A stretch of 38,422 nt of DNA. Source: Chloroflexota bacterium (GTDB taxonomy: Bacteria; Chloroflexota; Limnocylindria; Limnocylindrales; CSP1-4). Position 1 is the first letter of the stretch. Each line of letters begins with the position of its first letter. Below are positions 1-7,771 of the stretch, piece after piece. Below the pieces are notes generated by a model that saw nothing but the letters and a program-made list of their open reading frames with translations, was not told the origin of the DNA and made no database searches. The position numbers and the translations under genes were made by a program. The DNA lies in the NCBI GenBank assembly GCA_017881905.1, contig JADGQI010000116.1, positions 1 through 38,422 on the forward strand, written 5' to 3'.

Positions 1-203
1 CGTTGCCCGGAGACACCGAGTCCGAAGGTGATCACGAGGGCCGTCCAGAGTGGACCGGTGCGGTCCGGTCCAAGCGCGATAGAACGTTCGTACTGGACTA
101 TTGCCGCCGATTAGGCCATGATTCAACGATCATCGACCGGATCCGGCGAATGCCGGAGCACGGACATCATCGGGCCGGTGCTCGGCCCAAGGAGGAACAG
201 GCC

Positions 204-1058
204 ATGCGGACGAGTGTCCGTCATCGGTTCGTTCAGGGCAGGGGGGGACGGATGGTCCGTCCGATCGGTTGGGCAGCGGCCGCTGCTCTACTTGCCCTGT
301 CGGTGCTCTCGCCCGTCGGGGTCGGAGCCGCGAACCCACCGTCCCCGACGTACGGGACCGCTGTCGTTGACGGAGCCACCGGGGACTGGAACCTGGGTAG
401 CGACAAGTTCGCCGGGATGACCGACGACGGCTACGCCAAGAATCCGGTCCGGGCGAACCTCTACCTGCGCTACGACTGCAGCAGCAGCACGCTGTTCGCA
501 CTCGTCCTGACCGTCGACGGGACGACGCTCAACACGAGCGATCCCGAAGAGGCGTACATCCGGATCGACGGCTCGGGCAAGCTCTTCAGCGGCCTGAGCG
601 GGAACAACGGGACGCCGCCCGACTTCTCCTGGGTGGACCCGTCCGACGGCCAGGCCAACGGCTATGAAGGATCCGGGAAGCTCGATCCGGGAACCTACAC
701 GATCCGCGCCCACGCGCTCCGCGTGGCCGACCGGGCCGAGGGGTATGACGAGCTCGATAACATCGGGCGATCCGACCCGCTCGTGATCGAGTGCGCCAAG
801 CCGACGCCGACCCCGACCGCTTCGGTCGAGGCCTCCGTCGAGGCCTCGGTCTCCGCATCGCAGCCGGATGGCGGCAGCGTCCTGGACGTGACCAGCAAGC
901 CTCGGGTGACCCTCCCGCCGACGTCGACGCTCGGTGCCGGCGATCCGCCGACCACTTCGCTCGGCCTGGTCTTCCTCGGACTCGGCCTGGTCCTCGGTGG
1001 GGCCATGGTGCTGCTCGAGAAGCCGAAGCTGGCGCGCGGCCGCCGCCGCCGCCGCTGA
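204..1058 (+). CDS. Secreted, C-terminally anchored surface protein of unknown function
   Basis: The 284-residue product has a long N-terminal signal peptide (hydrophobic core about residues 22-40, ending near AANPP). A beta-rich domain follows (about 50-195), with one Cys pair (C92, C197) and a GATGDW segment resembling secreted beta-sandwich modules. Then come a Pro/Thr and SVEA-repeat spacer (198-220), the string TLPPTSTLG (236-244), a hydrophobic segment (253-271) and a terminal run of five arginines. The order LPxT-like string, membrane span, basic tail is that of a sortase substrate, although the motif is LPPTS rather than LPXTG. ATG 204 was chosen because GGAGGA lies 7 bases before it; reading further upstream in the same frame gives a sequence with no signal-peptide character. 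A terminator follows directly. The function of the domain is not recognised. Export is well supported; wall anchoring is inference. Confidence 0.75.
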   Translation: MRTSVRHRFVQGRGGRMVRPIGWAAAAALLALSVLSPVGVGAANPPSPTYGTAVVDGATGDWNLGSDKFAGMTDDGYAKNPVRANLYLRYDCSSSTLFALVLTVDGTTLNTSDPEEAYIRIDGSGKLFSGLSGNNGTPPDFSWVDPSDGQANGYEGSGKLDPGTYTIRAHALRVADRAEGYDELDNIGRSDPLVIECAKPTPTPTASVEASVEASVSASQPDGGSVLDVTSKPRVTLPPTSTLGAGDPPTTSLGLVFLGLGLVLGGAMVLLEKPKLARGRRRRR

Positions 1059-1076
1059 TCCCGAACACGGATGGAC

Positions 1077-1115
1077 GATCGGCCGGGGTCACACCCCCGG
1101 CCGATCTCCGTTTTT
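1077..1115 (+). terminator. Rho-independent terminator
   Basis: A 13-base stem (GATCGGCCGGGGT pairing with ACCCCCGGCCGATC, one bulged C) with a short CAC loop is followed within five bases by TTTTT. It lies between the stop of the surface-protein gene (1058) and the dipeptidase start (1140). It therefore isolates the two genes and argues against a dipeptidase start upstream of about 1116. Confidence 0.8.
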
Positions 1116-1139
1116 CCGGCGCGTGACTGGTCGTCGTGG

Positions 1140-2360
1140 ATGACCGGTCGACCGTCGCGCCGACCGATCGTCACCGTGATCGTGGCCCTGGTGGCGGTGC
1201 TCGCGACGGTCCATCTCGGACTGACGGCGCTCGATGCGCTCATGGGTCGGGTCGCACGCTGGAAGAACCCGGTCGCACGCCCGGGACCGTACCCGGCGTC
1301 GGACCGCGCGATCGAGCTCCATCGCCGGCTCGTCGTCGTCGACCTCCACGCCGACTCGCTCCTCTGGGGCCGGGATCTGCTCGACCGGGCCGGGCACAGC
1401 CATGTGGACGTGCCCAGGCTCATCGAGGGTGGGATCGCGCTCGAGGCCCTGGCCGTCAGCACGAAGGTCCCGCGCCGAGCGAACCTCGACCGGAACGACG
1501 ACCTCCGCGACGACGTGACGCTGCTAGCGCTCGCCCAGCGCTGGCCGCCATCGACCTGGCACAGCCTGCTGGCCCGGGCGCTCTACCACGCCGCCCGTGC
1601 CCGCGACATGGCGGAGCGGTCCGAGGGGCGGCTGACCCTGATCGCGAGCAGAGCCGACCTCGGCGCGTATCTCGCCCGGCGCGAGCGCGATCGGGCCATC
1701 ACGGCGGCATTCCTGGCGATCGAGGGCGCCCACGCGCTCGACGGCGATCCGGCCAACGTCGAGGTGCTGGCGGACGCCGGCTTCCGGATGATGTCGCCCA
1801 CCCACTTCTTCGACAACGCCTTCGGTGGCTCCGCCCACGGCATCGACAAGGGGGGTCTGACCCCGGCCGGGCGCGAGATGGTGGCCCGGATGGAAGCCCG
1901 CTCGATGATCGTCGACGTCGCTCACGCCTCGACTCGCACGATCGACGACATCCTGGCGATCGCGACCCGACCGGTCGTCGCCTCGCACACCGGACTGCGG
2001 GCGAGCTTCGACTCGGTCCGCAATCTCGCTGACGCCCAGGTCCGCGGGATCGCGGCCACCGGCGGTCTCGTCGGGATCGGGTTCTGGCCGACGGCCACCG
2101 GCGGCACCGATCCGGCGTCGATCGCGCGGACCGTCCGGGCGGCCGTGGAACTGGTCGGCATCGACCACGTCGCGCTCGGCTCGGACTTCGACGGCGCGGT
2201 CCCGATCCCGTTCGATGCCACCGGCATGGTCCAGGTGACCGATGTGCTTCTTGCCGAGGGCTTCGACGAGGCGCAGGTCGGGGCGATCATGGGCGGCAAC
2301 GCCATCCGCCTCCTGAGGGCGGCCCTGCCCGCGGACCGACCGCCCGGCGACGTCTGCTAG
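1140..2360 (+). CDS. Membrane dipeptidase, peptidase family M19
   Basis: Renal-dipeptidase-type zinc hydrolase (406 residues) that would cleave dipeptides, including those with a D-residue at the C-terminal position. An N-terminal hydrophobic span (about residues 10-30) anchors it, with the catalytic domain probably outside. The family's metal ligands are in order: H70 and D72 in the DLHADS motif, E195 in AIEGAHALDGD, H262 in VDVAHAS, H283 in VASHTG and D349 in LGSDFDG. ATG 1140 was chosen because an earlier in-frame start would lie inside the terminator hairpin; no good ribosome binding site is visible. The gene stands alone on the plus strand. Its 3' end overlaps an extended -10 box that probably serves the next gene. 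A cell-wall peptide recycling or nutrient role is plausible; the substrate cannot be told from sequence. Confidence 0.9.
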   Translation: MTGRPSRRPIVTVIVALVAVLATVHLGLTALDALMGRVARWKNPVARPGPYPASDRAIELHRRLVVVDLHADSLLWGRDLLDRAGHSHVDVPRLIEGGIALEALAVSTKVPRRANLDRNDDLRDDVTLLALAQRWPPSTWHSLLARALYHAARARDMAERSEGRLTLIASRADLGAYLARRERDRAITAAFLAIEGAHALDGDPANVEVLADAGFRMMSPTHFFDNAFGGSAHGIDKGGLTPAGREMVARMEARSMIVDVAHASTRTIDDILAIATRPVVASHTGLRASFDSVRNLADAQVRGIAATGGLVGIGFWPTATGGTDPASIARTVRAAVELVGIDHVALGSDFDGAVPIPFDATGMVQVTDVLLAEGFDEAQVGAIMGGNAIRLLRAALPADRPPGDVC

Positions 2361-2363
2361 CAT
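2355..2363 (+). promoter_or_regulatory. Extended -10 promoter box upstream of glycyl-tRNA synthetase
   Basis: TGCTAGCAT is an extended -10 element (TG-N-TANNAT). It overlaps the stop codon of the dipeptidase gene and would give a leader of about 60 bases. No convincing -35 box is present. Confidence 0.45.
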
Positions 2364-2432
2364 CGAGCCGTCAACGTCGTCCCTCGCGACCGTCCCTGCC
2401 ACGGCCGGTCGCCCACGTGGAGCGTGCCCGTC

Positions 2433-3845
2433 GTGTCCGAACCCCTGACCGCCTCGCCCGATCTCGTCGCGCCCGCCGTGTCCGAGCTCGACACGATCGT
2501 CTCGTTGAGCAAGCGTCGCGGGTTCATCTTCCCGTCGTCCGAGATCTATGGCGGGATCAATGCCGTGTGGGACTACGGACCGCTGGGCGTCGAGCTCAAG
2601 AACAACGTCAAGCGCGCCTGGTGGCGGGCGATGGTCCAGGAGCGCGATGACATCGTGGGTCTCGACGCCGGGATCCTGATGCACCCGCAGGTCTGGGTGA
2701 CCTCGGGTCACGTCGGATCCTTCAGCGACCCGTTGGTCGAGTGCGCGACCTGCCACCGGCGCTACCGGCTCGATGAGCTGCCGGGAGCCGAGGATCTCTC
2801 GGCGACCGACCTGCGCGACCCCGGCGTCGTCGCCCGCCTCGGGCTGGTGTGTCCGAACGACGCCGGCCCGCTGTCCGCGCCGCGCCAGTTCAACCTCATG
2901 TTCCAGACCTACATGGGTCCGGTCCAGGAGGAGGCGTCGATCGTCTATTTCCGACCGGAGACGGCCCAGGGCAGCTACGTCAACTTCAAGAACGTCCAGC
3001 AGTCGAGCCGCAAGAAGATCCCGTTCGGCATCGCCCAGATCGGGAAGAGCTTCCGGAACGAGATCAGCCCGGGCAACTTCGTGTTCCGGATGCGCGAGTT
3101 CGAGCAGATGGAGATGCAGTACTTCGTCCGCCCGGACGAGGCGGCCGCGGCGGCGTTCGAGGACTGGCTCCCACGACGTCGGGCCTGGTACGAGGCCTAC
3201 GGCGTGGAGCCGACCAGGCTTCGCCTGCGCGAGCATGCGCCCGACGAGCTGGCTCACTACGCCAAGAAGGCGATCGACGTCGAATATCGCTTCCCGTTCG
3301 GCTGGAAGGAGCTCGAGGGAGTCCACAACCGCGGGAACTTCGACCTGTCCCGCCACGCGGAGGCCTCCGGCGAGAACCTCGAGTACTTCGACCCGACGAC
3401 CGAGGAGAAGTTCATCCCCTGGATCGTCGAGACGGCCGCCGGAGCCGACCGCGCGGCGTTCACGTTCCTGATCGATAGCTATCGCGAGGAGGAGGTCAAG
3501 GGGGAGACGCGTGTCTCGCTGGCTCTCCACCCCGAGCTCGCCCCGTACAAGGTGGCCGTCCTGCCGCTGCTCAAGAAGCGACCCGAGATCGTCGAGCTGT
3601 GCCACCGGATCAAGGCCGACCTCAAGCGCGACATCATGGCCGTCTACGACGACACCGCGGCGATCGGCAAGCTCTACCGGCGCCAGGACGAGATCGGCAC
3701 CCCGTGGTGCGTGACCGTCGACGTCGACACGCTCGAGGATGGGGCCGTGACGATCCGCGACCGGGACACGATGACGCAGGAGCGGGTCTCGATGGATCAG
3801 GTCAAGGCGGTCATCCTGGGGCGGCTGGCGGCGGCCCGACCCTGA
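2433..3845 (+). CDS. glyQS: Glycyl-tRNA synthetase, single-chain (alpha2) type
   Basis: Class II aminoacyl-tRNA synthetase that charges tRNA-Gly in the cytoplasm (470 residues, normal for the homodimeric type). Recognisable blocks are KRRGFIFPSSEIYGGINAVWDYGPLG near the N terminus (residues 28-52), the motif 2 region FRNEISPGNFVFRMREFEQME (208-227), the RGNFDLSRHAEASGENLEYFD block, and the C-terminal ALHPELAPYKVAVLPL anticodon-binding region. The zinc-knuckle insertion is incomplete: C104 and C107 (CATC) and C140 are present, but the usual fourth Cys is D143 (CPND instead of CPxC). GTG 2433 is preferred because GGAG lies 10 bases upstream. GTG 2424 is also in frame but only one base from that site. 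No beta-subunit gene is needed or seen nearby. Confidence 0.96.
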   Translation: MSEPLTASPDLVAPAVSELDTIVSLSKRRGFIFPSSEIYGGINAVWDYGPLGVELKNNVKRAWWRAMVQERDDIVGLDAGILMHPQVWVTSGHVGSFSDPLVECATCHRRYRLDELPGAEDLSATDLRDPGVVARLGLVCPNDAGPLSAPRQFNLMFQTYMGPVQEEASIVYFRPETAQGSYVNFKNVQQSSRKKIPFGIAQIGKSFRNEISPGNFVFRMREFEQMEMQYFVRPDEAAAAAFEDWLPRRRAWYEAYGVEPTRLRLREHAPDELAHYAKKAIDVEYRFPFGWKELEGVHNRGNFDLSRHAEASGENLEYFDPTTEEKFIPWIVETAAGADRAAFTFLIDSYREEEVKGETRVSLALHPELAPYKVAVLPLLKKRPEIVELCHRIKADLKRDIMAVYDDTAAIGKLYRRQDEIGTPWCVTVDVDTLEDGAVTIRDRDTMTQERVSMDQVKAVILGRLAAARP

Positions 3846-3948
3846 GTGTGGTGCGTCCCGGCACCGGGGCCCTCGCCACGATGACGCGGCCGGTGTAGCG
3901 TCCCTCGTCCAGGGGCCTGGTGGCTCCGCGCAGGCGTCAAGACGAGAC

Positions 3949-5778
3949 GTGGTCGGCATGATGGCTGGTCGGCTCACGCGTGTGCTCATCGCCACCGTGG
4001 TATGCCTCGCGACGTTCGGGCCCGGATCTACGGCCGCGTCGTCCGGACCCCTCGTCGTCGCACGGCCCGCCGACCCGGTTCGTGGGCCGACCACCGCGGC
4101 CGGGACGACCCTCCGGGCAGGGTGCGCGGCGAAGGGCGACGTCATCGCCGCCGCGGATCGGCTGATGCGTAACCGCTACACGCTCGGGTCGGAGGCGACC
4201 GTCCGCCTGCCGGCGAACCCGACGTGGCGCGAGAACCCGTTCCACGACGACAACTGGCTGTTCGACTACCAGTCGCTCCGGTTCGTCCTGAAGCTCGAGA
4301 CGGCGTGGGCCCGGACCGGGAACGCGCGCTATCTCGCTCGGGCGGTCTACCTGCTCCGCGACTGGCTTCACGACAACCCGCGCTCGGCCCCGCGGTCGCG
4401 CTTCTCGTGGGACGACCACGCCACGGCCTGGCGGGCGATGGTCCTTGCGTGCACGGCCGACATCGTCCCGATGTCGGCCTGGCTGCGCTCGGCGCTCCTC
4501 CTCCACGGTGCGGTCCTGGCCAGCCCCGGGTTCTTCGTCCGGCACGGCAACCACGCGCTCAACCAGTCGATCGGCCTGCTCGACGTGGGCTGCGTCCTCG
4601 GGCGCGTCGACTGGATGGGCGTGGCAGCTCGACGGATCGGCGTCCTGGTCGTCGAGAGCATCGATCCGCAGGGGGTCTCGAACGAGCAGTCGATCGGCTA
4701 CGAGTACTACGACTACCTGCGCTACACGGCGGCCGAGAACCGCCTCCGCGCCTGCGGCCGGAGCGTCCCGGCCGCGTTCGCGAGGGTCGACAAGATGCCG
4801 ACATTCCTCGGCTGGGCCACCCTGCCGAACGGTGAGTACGAGCTGATCGGCGACACGCATGCCGGCCACGCCACGCCGATCCGCGGGACCGTCGCCGAGT
4901 TTGCCGCGACCGGCGGGACGTCGGGCCCGCGGCCGCTCGGGACGTTCGCGAGCTACATGGCCGGGTACGCATTCGGGCGATCCGGTTGGGGGGACACCCG
5001 GCCGTTCGCCGACGAGACCGCCTTCGCCGTCCGCTACGGGCGTGGGCGAGCGTTCCACGGGCACGCCGACGGCGGCTCGCTGACGGTCTACGGCCTCGGC
5101 TCGCGGCTGATCGTCGGCAGCGGGACGTACAGCTACAACCCCGGGCCCTATCGGTCGTACTTCATCGGTCGATCCGCCCAGAACGTGGTCACCGTCTCGG
5201 GTTCGCCCTACCGGGTGGGGTCGACCACGCCGCTCCGGTTCCGGGCGGAGACGCTCGATGCGCTTGCGATCGGGGTGACCGTCCAGGGGTACGCCGGCGT
5301 CCGCGACCGTCGGACCGTCGTGTTCTCGAAGTCGGGCGGGTTCCTCCTCGTCGACGACCGGCTGGCATCGGCCCGACCGCGGACCTTCACGCAGCTGTGG
5401 CACCTCGCGCCGTCATCCCGCCCGACCGTCGTCGGACGGACCGTTCGGACGCACTCAGCGGGTGGCGACGTGGTCATCGTCCAGCTCGGGGCACGGCCGC
5501 GGACCACCGTCGTGACGGGCGCGACCCACCCGATCCAGGGGTGGCGGACATACAAGTACAACCAGAAGCGCCGATCGCCGACGGTCGAGGCACGCCTCCA
5601 CGGACGCGCGGCGCGGTACCTCACGCTCATCGTGCCGGTCCGCGACGCCGGCGACACGGTACGCGTCCTGTCGACCTCGCTGCGGGCCGACGGCTACACG
5701 GTCGAGGTCGAGATCGACGGGCACGCCCAGCTCGTCGTCGTCGACGGCTCGAGCGTGTCGATCGTGCCGGTCACCTGA
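3949..5778 (+). CDS. Secreted heparinase II/III-like polysaccharide lyase
   Basis: The 609-residue exported protein has a signal peptide ending near residue 30 (STAASSG). It has the fold pattern of heparinase II/III-type lyases: an alpha/alpha toroid, then a beta-sandwich. Likely catalytic or metal-site residues are H199, N201, H202 and N205 in RHGNHALNQS, Y251-Y254 in GYEYYDY, and H370, H372 and D374 in FHGHADGGSL. Family members cleave uronate-containing polysaccharides (heparin, alginate and related polymers) by beta-elimination. The substrate here is not predictable, and no sulfatase, SusCD or ABC sugar transporter gene is adjacent. The start is GTG 3949 or ATG 3958; neither has a strong Shine-Dalgarno site. 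A TAGCGT box at 3896-3901 may be the -10. It lies between glyQS and the secreted subtilase gene on the same strand. Confidence 0.85.
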   Translation: MVGMMAGRLTRVLIATVVCLATFGPGSTAASSGPLVVARPADPVRGPTTAAGTTLRAGCAAKGDVIAAADRLMRNRYTLGSEATVRLPANPTWRENPFHDDNWLFDYQSLRFVLKLETAWARTGNARYLARAVYLLRDWLHDNPRSAPRSRFSWDDHATAWRAMVLACTADIVPMSAWLRSALLLHGAVLASPGFFVRHGNHALNQSIGLLDVGCVLGRVDWMGVAARRIGVLVVESIDPQGVSNEQSIGYEYYDYLRYTAAENRLRACGRSVPAAFARVDKMPTFLGWATLPNGEYELIGDTHAGHATPIRGTVAEFAATGGTSGPRPLGTFASYMAGYAFGRSGWGDTRPFADETAFAVRYGRGRAFHGHADGGSLTVYGLGSRLIVGSGTYSYNPGPYRSYFIGRSAQNVVTVSGSPYRVGSTTPLRFRAETLDALAIGVTVQGYAGVRDRRTVVFSKSGGFLLVDDRLASARPRTFTQLWHLAPSSRPTVVGRTVRTHSAGGDVVIVQLGARPRTTVVTGATHPIQGWRTYKYNQKRRSPTVEARLHGRAARYLTLIVPVRDAGDTVRVLSTSLRADGYTVEVEIDGHAQLVVVDGSSVSIVPVT

Positions 5779-5808
5779 CCCGCGCGGGCGCCGCGACCGG
5801 TGCCCGGT

Positions 5809-5837
5809 TTGCACGCGCGGGTCAACGGCGGTACCGT
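5809..5837 (+). promoter_or_regulatory. Sigma-70-like promoter for the subtilase gene
   Basis: TTGCAC (5809-5814) and TACCGT (5832-5837) are separated by exactly 17 bases. This is the best -35/-10 pair seen in the window. Transcription would begin near 5844, leaving a leader of about 30 bases that contains the ribosome binding site AAGGAG (5861-5866). Confidence 0.5.
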
Positions 5838-5874
5838 CCGGAGGAGCCTCGTCGAGGCCGAAGGAGCCGTCCCG

Positions 5875-7761
5875 ATGTCGTCACGCTCTCGCCGCCTGGC
5901 GACCGTCGCATTCGCCGCGCTGTTCGTCCTCGTGGTGACCCTTCCCGTCGCCGCGGCTGGGCCGCCGATCCTCGCATCCGATGCGGCGGCGCCCGCTGGA
6001 CGGCTCGTCGTCGTGTGGCGCGGCGCCGCTCCGAGCAGCCTCCAGCTCGGCGGAGTGCGGTCGCTTAGGACGTCGGCGGTCGAGCAGCGCAGCGTCGTCG
6101 TGGCCGGCCCGGGTCGCGCCGGCCAGGTGGCGGCCGAGCTCCGCGCCGATCCTCGCGTCCTCGGCGTCGTGCCCGACGCCGTCGTCCACGCCTTCGACTG
6201 GCCGGCGGACGGCCCACCCTCCGACACGCTCTACGGCCAGCAGGGCGATCTCGAGCAGATCCGTGTCCCCGAGGCGTGGCCCACGACGACCGGCGACCCG
6301 AGCGTCGTCGTGGCCGTGATCGACAGCGGCGTGGACCTGGCTCACCCGGACCTCGCCGGCGTGACCGTCGTCGCGCCGCGCAACGAGACGTTCAACAACA
6401 CCGATGTGACCGACGTGGTCGGACATGGGACCCACGTGGCCGGGACGATCTTCGCGCGGACGGACAACGGCGTCGGGATCGCCGGGATCGCACCGCGCAG
6501 CTCGCTGATGCCGATCAAGGTCCTCGACGGACAGGGCTCGGGCTTCTTCTCCGACGTCCTCGATGCGGTCGACTGGGCGCGGACCCACCACGCCGACATC
6601 GTCAACCTGTCGCTCGGCGGGCTCCTCACCAGCGACGAGATCGCGCTGTTCCAGCCCACCTTCAGCGCCGCCCGCGCCGCCGGCATGCTCGTCGTGGCGG
6701 CCGCCGGCAACAGCGGCAACCGGTACATGTACTACCCGGCCGGCCTGGCCGGGGTGGTCTCGGTCGGCGCCGTCGACGGGGAGGATGCGGCCGCCGCCTT
6801 CTCGACCTTCAACCGGGCGGTCGATCTGTCCGCCCCGGGCGTCGACACCCTGTCGACCGTCCTCGACGCCGACGACCCGTCGGGCTACGCCCGGTTCAGC
6901 GGGACGAGCATGGCGTCACCGCACGTGGCGGGCGTCGCGGCGCTCGTCTGGGCGGCGCGGCCATCCCTCGACGTGGCCGAGCTCGAGGGCGTGCTGCGGG
7001 CCGGCGCCACCGACCTCGGCGATCACGGGCGCGACGACCATTTCGGCTCCGGGGAGGTCGATGCCGTCGGGGCTCTGGATGCCGCGGTCCCATCGCCGTT
7101 GCCGGACTTCGACCCGGTGCCGGGCCCGGCCGGACCGCTCGACGTGGCGTTCACCTCGCCGCTCGTCCCGATCCACCAGCTGTCGCCCGAATTCACCGTC
7201 GCCTGGACGGCCAGCCACGCTATCGTCGACGGCGAGCTGGTCCGCCTGGAGTGGGTACTCCAGCACGGCGGTCAGTGCCCCGACCCGCTCGACGACATCT
7301 TCGACTACGTGATCCTCCCGTTCGACAGCCCGATCGTGGATACCGGGCTCCGTCCCGGGTTCTGCTACCGCTGGGAAGCGCTCGCCTTCGATGAGAACGG
7401 CGAGTTCGGTGACACGGTCAGCGAGTCGGTCACGATCGTCGACCACGTCCGGCCGAGGATCCAGTCGCGGGTCCCCGGGCCGGGCGCGTCGCGCGTGTCG
7501 CGCAAGGCGTCACCGCGGATCGTCTTCTCCGAGCCGGTCATCGGCGTGTCGGCGACGACGCTCCGGCTGAAGAACCTGTCGACCGGACGGTGGGTCAAGG
7601 TCCGGGTCACCTACGACCAGGAGACGATGAGCGCGACGATCGATCCGACCTTGTGGATGCTCCCGGGCCGACGGTACGCGGTCTACCTCTCGACGGCGAT
7701 CCGGGACGGGTCCGGCAACCACCTGTTCGCGACGCACTGGGCGTTCGCGGTCCGGCGCTGA
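5875..7761 (+). CDS. Secreted subtilisin-like serine protease (S8) with C-terminal Ig-like domain
   Basis: This is a 628-residue prepro-protease. A signal peptide (1-27) is followed by an inhibitor-I9-like propeptide (about 40-105) and the S8 catalytic domain (about 125-400). The complete triad is D150 in VIDSGVD, H184 in GHGTHVAG and S345 in SGTSMASPHVAG. A spacer with a fibronectin-like stretch (about 420-530) precedes a C-terminal Big_5/SbsA-type Ig-like domain, with the phrases SPRIVFSEPV and GRRYAVYLSTAIRDGSGN. ATG 5875 is preferred over upstream in-frame starts because AAGGAG sits 8 bases before it and the signal peptide starts there. The protein would degrade external protein after removal of the propeptide. 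It converges on the nfn operon with a 10-base gap. Family and activity are secure; the natural substrate is unknown. Confidence 0.94.
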   Translation: MSSRSRRLATVAFAALFVLVVTLPVAAAGPPILASDAAAPAGRLVVVWRGAAPSSLQLGGVRSLRTSAVEQRSVVVAGPGRAGQVAAELRADPRVLGVVPDAVVHAFDWPADGPPSDTLYGQQGDLEQIRVPEAWPTTTGDPSVVVAVIDSGVDLAHPDLAGVTVVAPRNETFNNTDVTDVVGHGTHVAGTIFARTDNGVGIAGIAPRSSLMPIKVLDGQGSGFFSDVLDAVDWARTHHADIVNLSLGGLLTSDEIALFQPTFSAARAAGMLVVAAAGNSGNRYMYYPAGLAGVVSVGAVDGEDAAAAFSTFNRAVDLSAPGVDTLSTVLDADDPSGYARFSGTSMASPHVAGVAALVWAARPSLDVAELEGVLRAGATDLGDHGRDDHFGSGEVDAVGALDAAVPSPLPDFDPVPGPAGPLDVAFTSPLVPIHQLSPEFTVAWTASHAIVDGELVRLEWVLQHGGQCPDPLDDIFDYVILPFDSPIVDTGLRPGFCYRWEALAFDENGEFGDTVSESVTIVDHVRPRIQSRVPGPGASRVSRKASPRIVFSEPVIGVSATTLRLKNLSTGRWVKVRVTYDQETMSATIDPTLWMLPGRRYAVYLSTAIRDGSGNHLFATHWAFAVRR

Positions 7762-7771
7762 ACCCTCGCGG

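Noticed and set aside
1524-4145. Long minus-strand open frame (about 870 codons) opposite the dipeptidase and glycyl-tRNA synthetase genes
   Set aside because: Composition is Asp/Arg/Gly/His-rich without motifs, and it lies antisense to two genes with strong family motifs. Such frames are expected in very GC-rich DNA.
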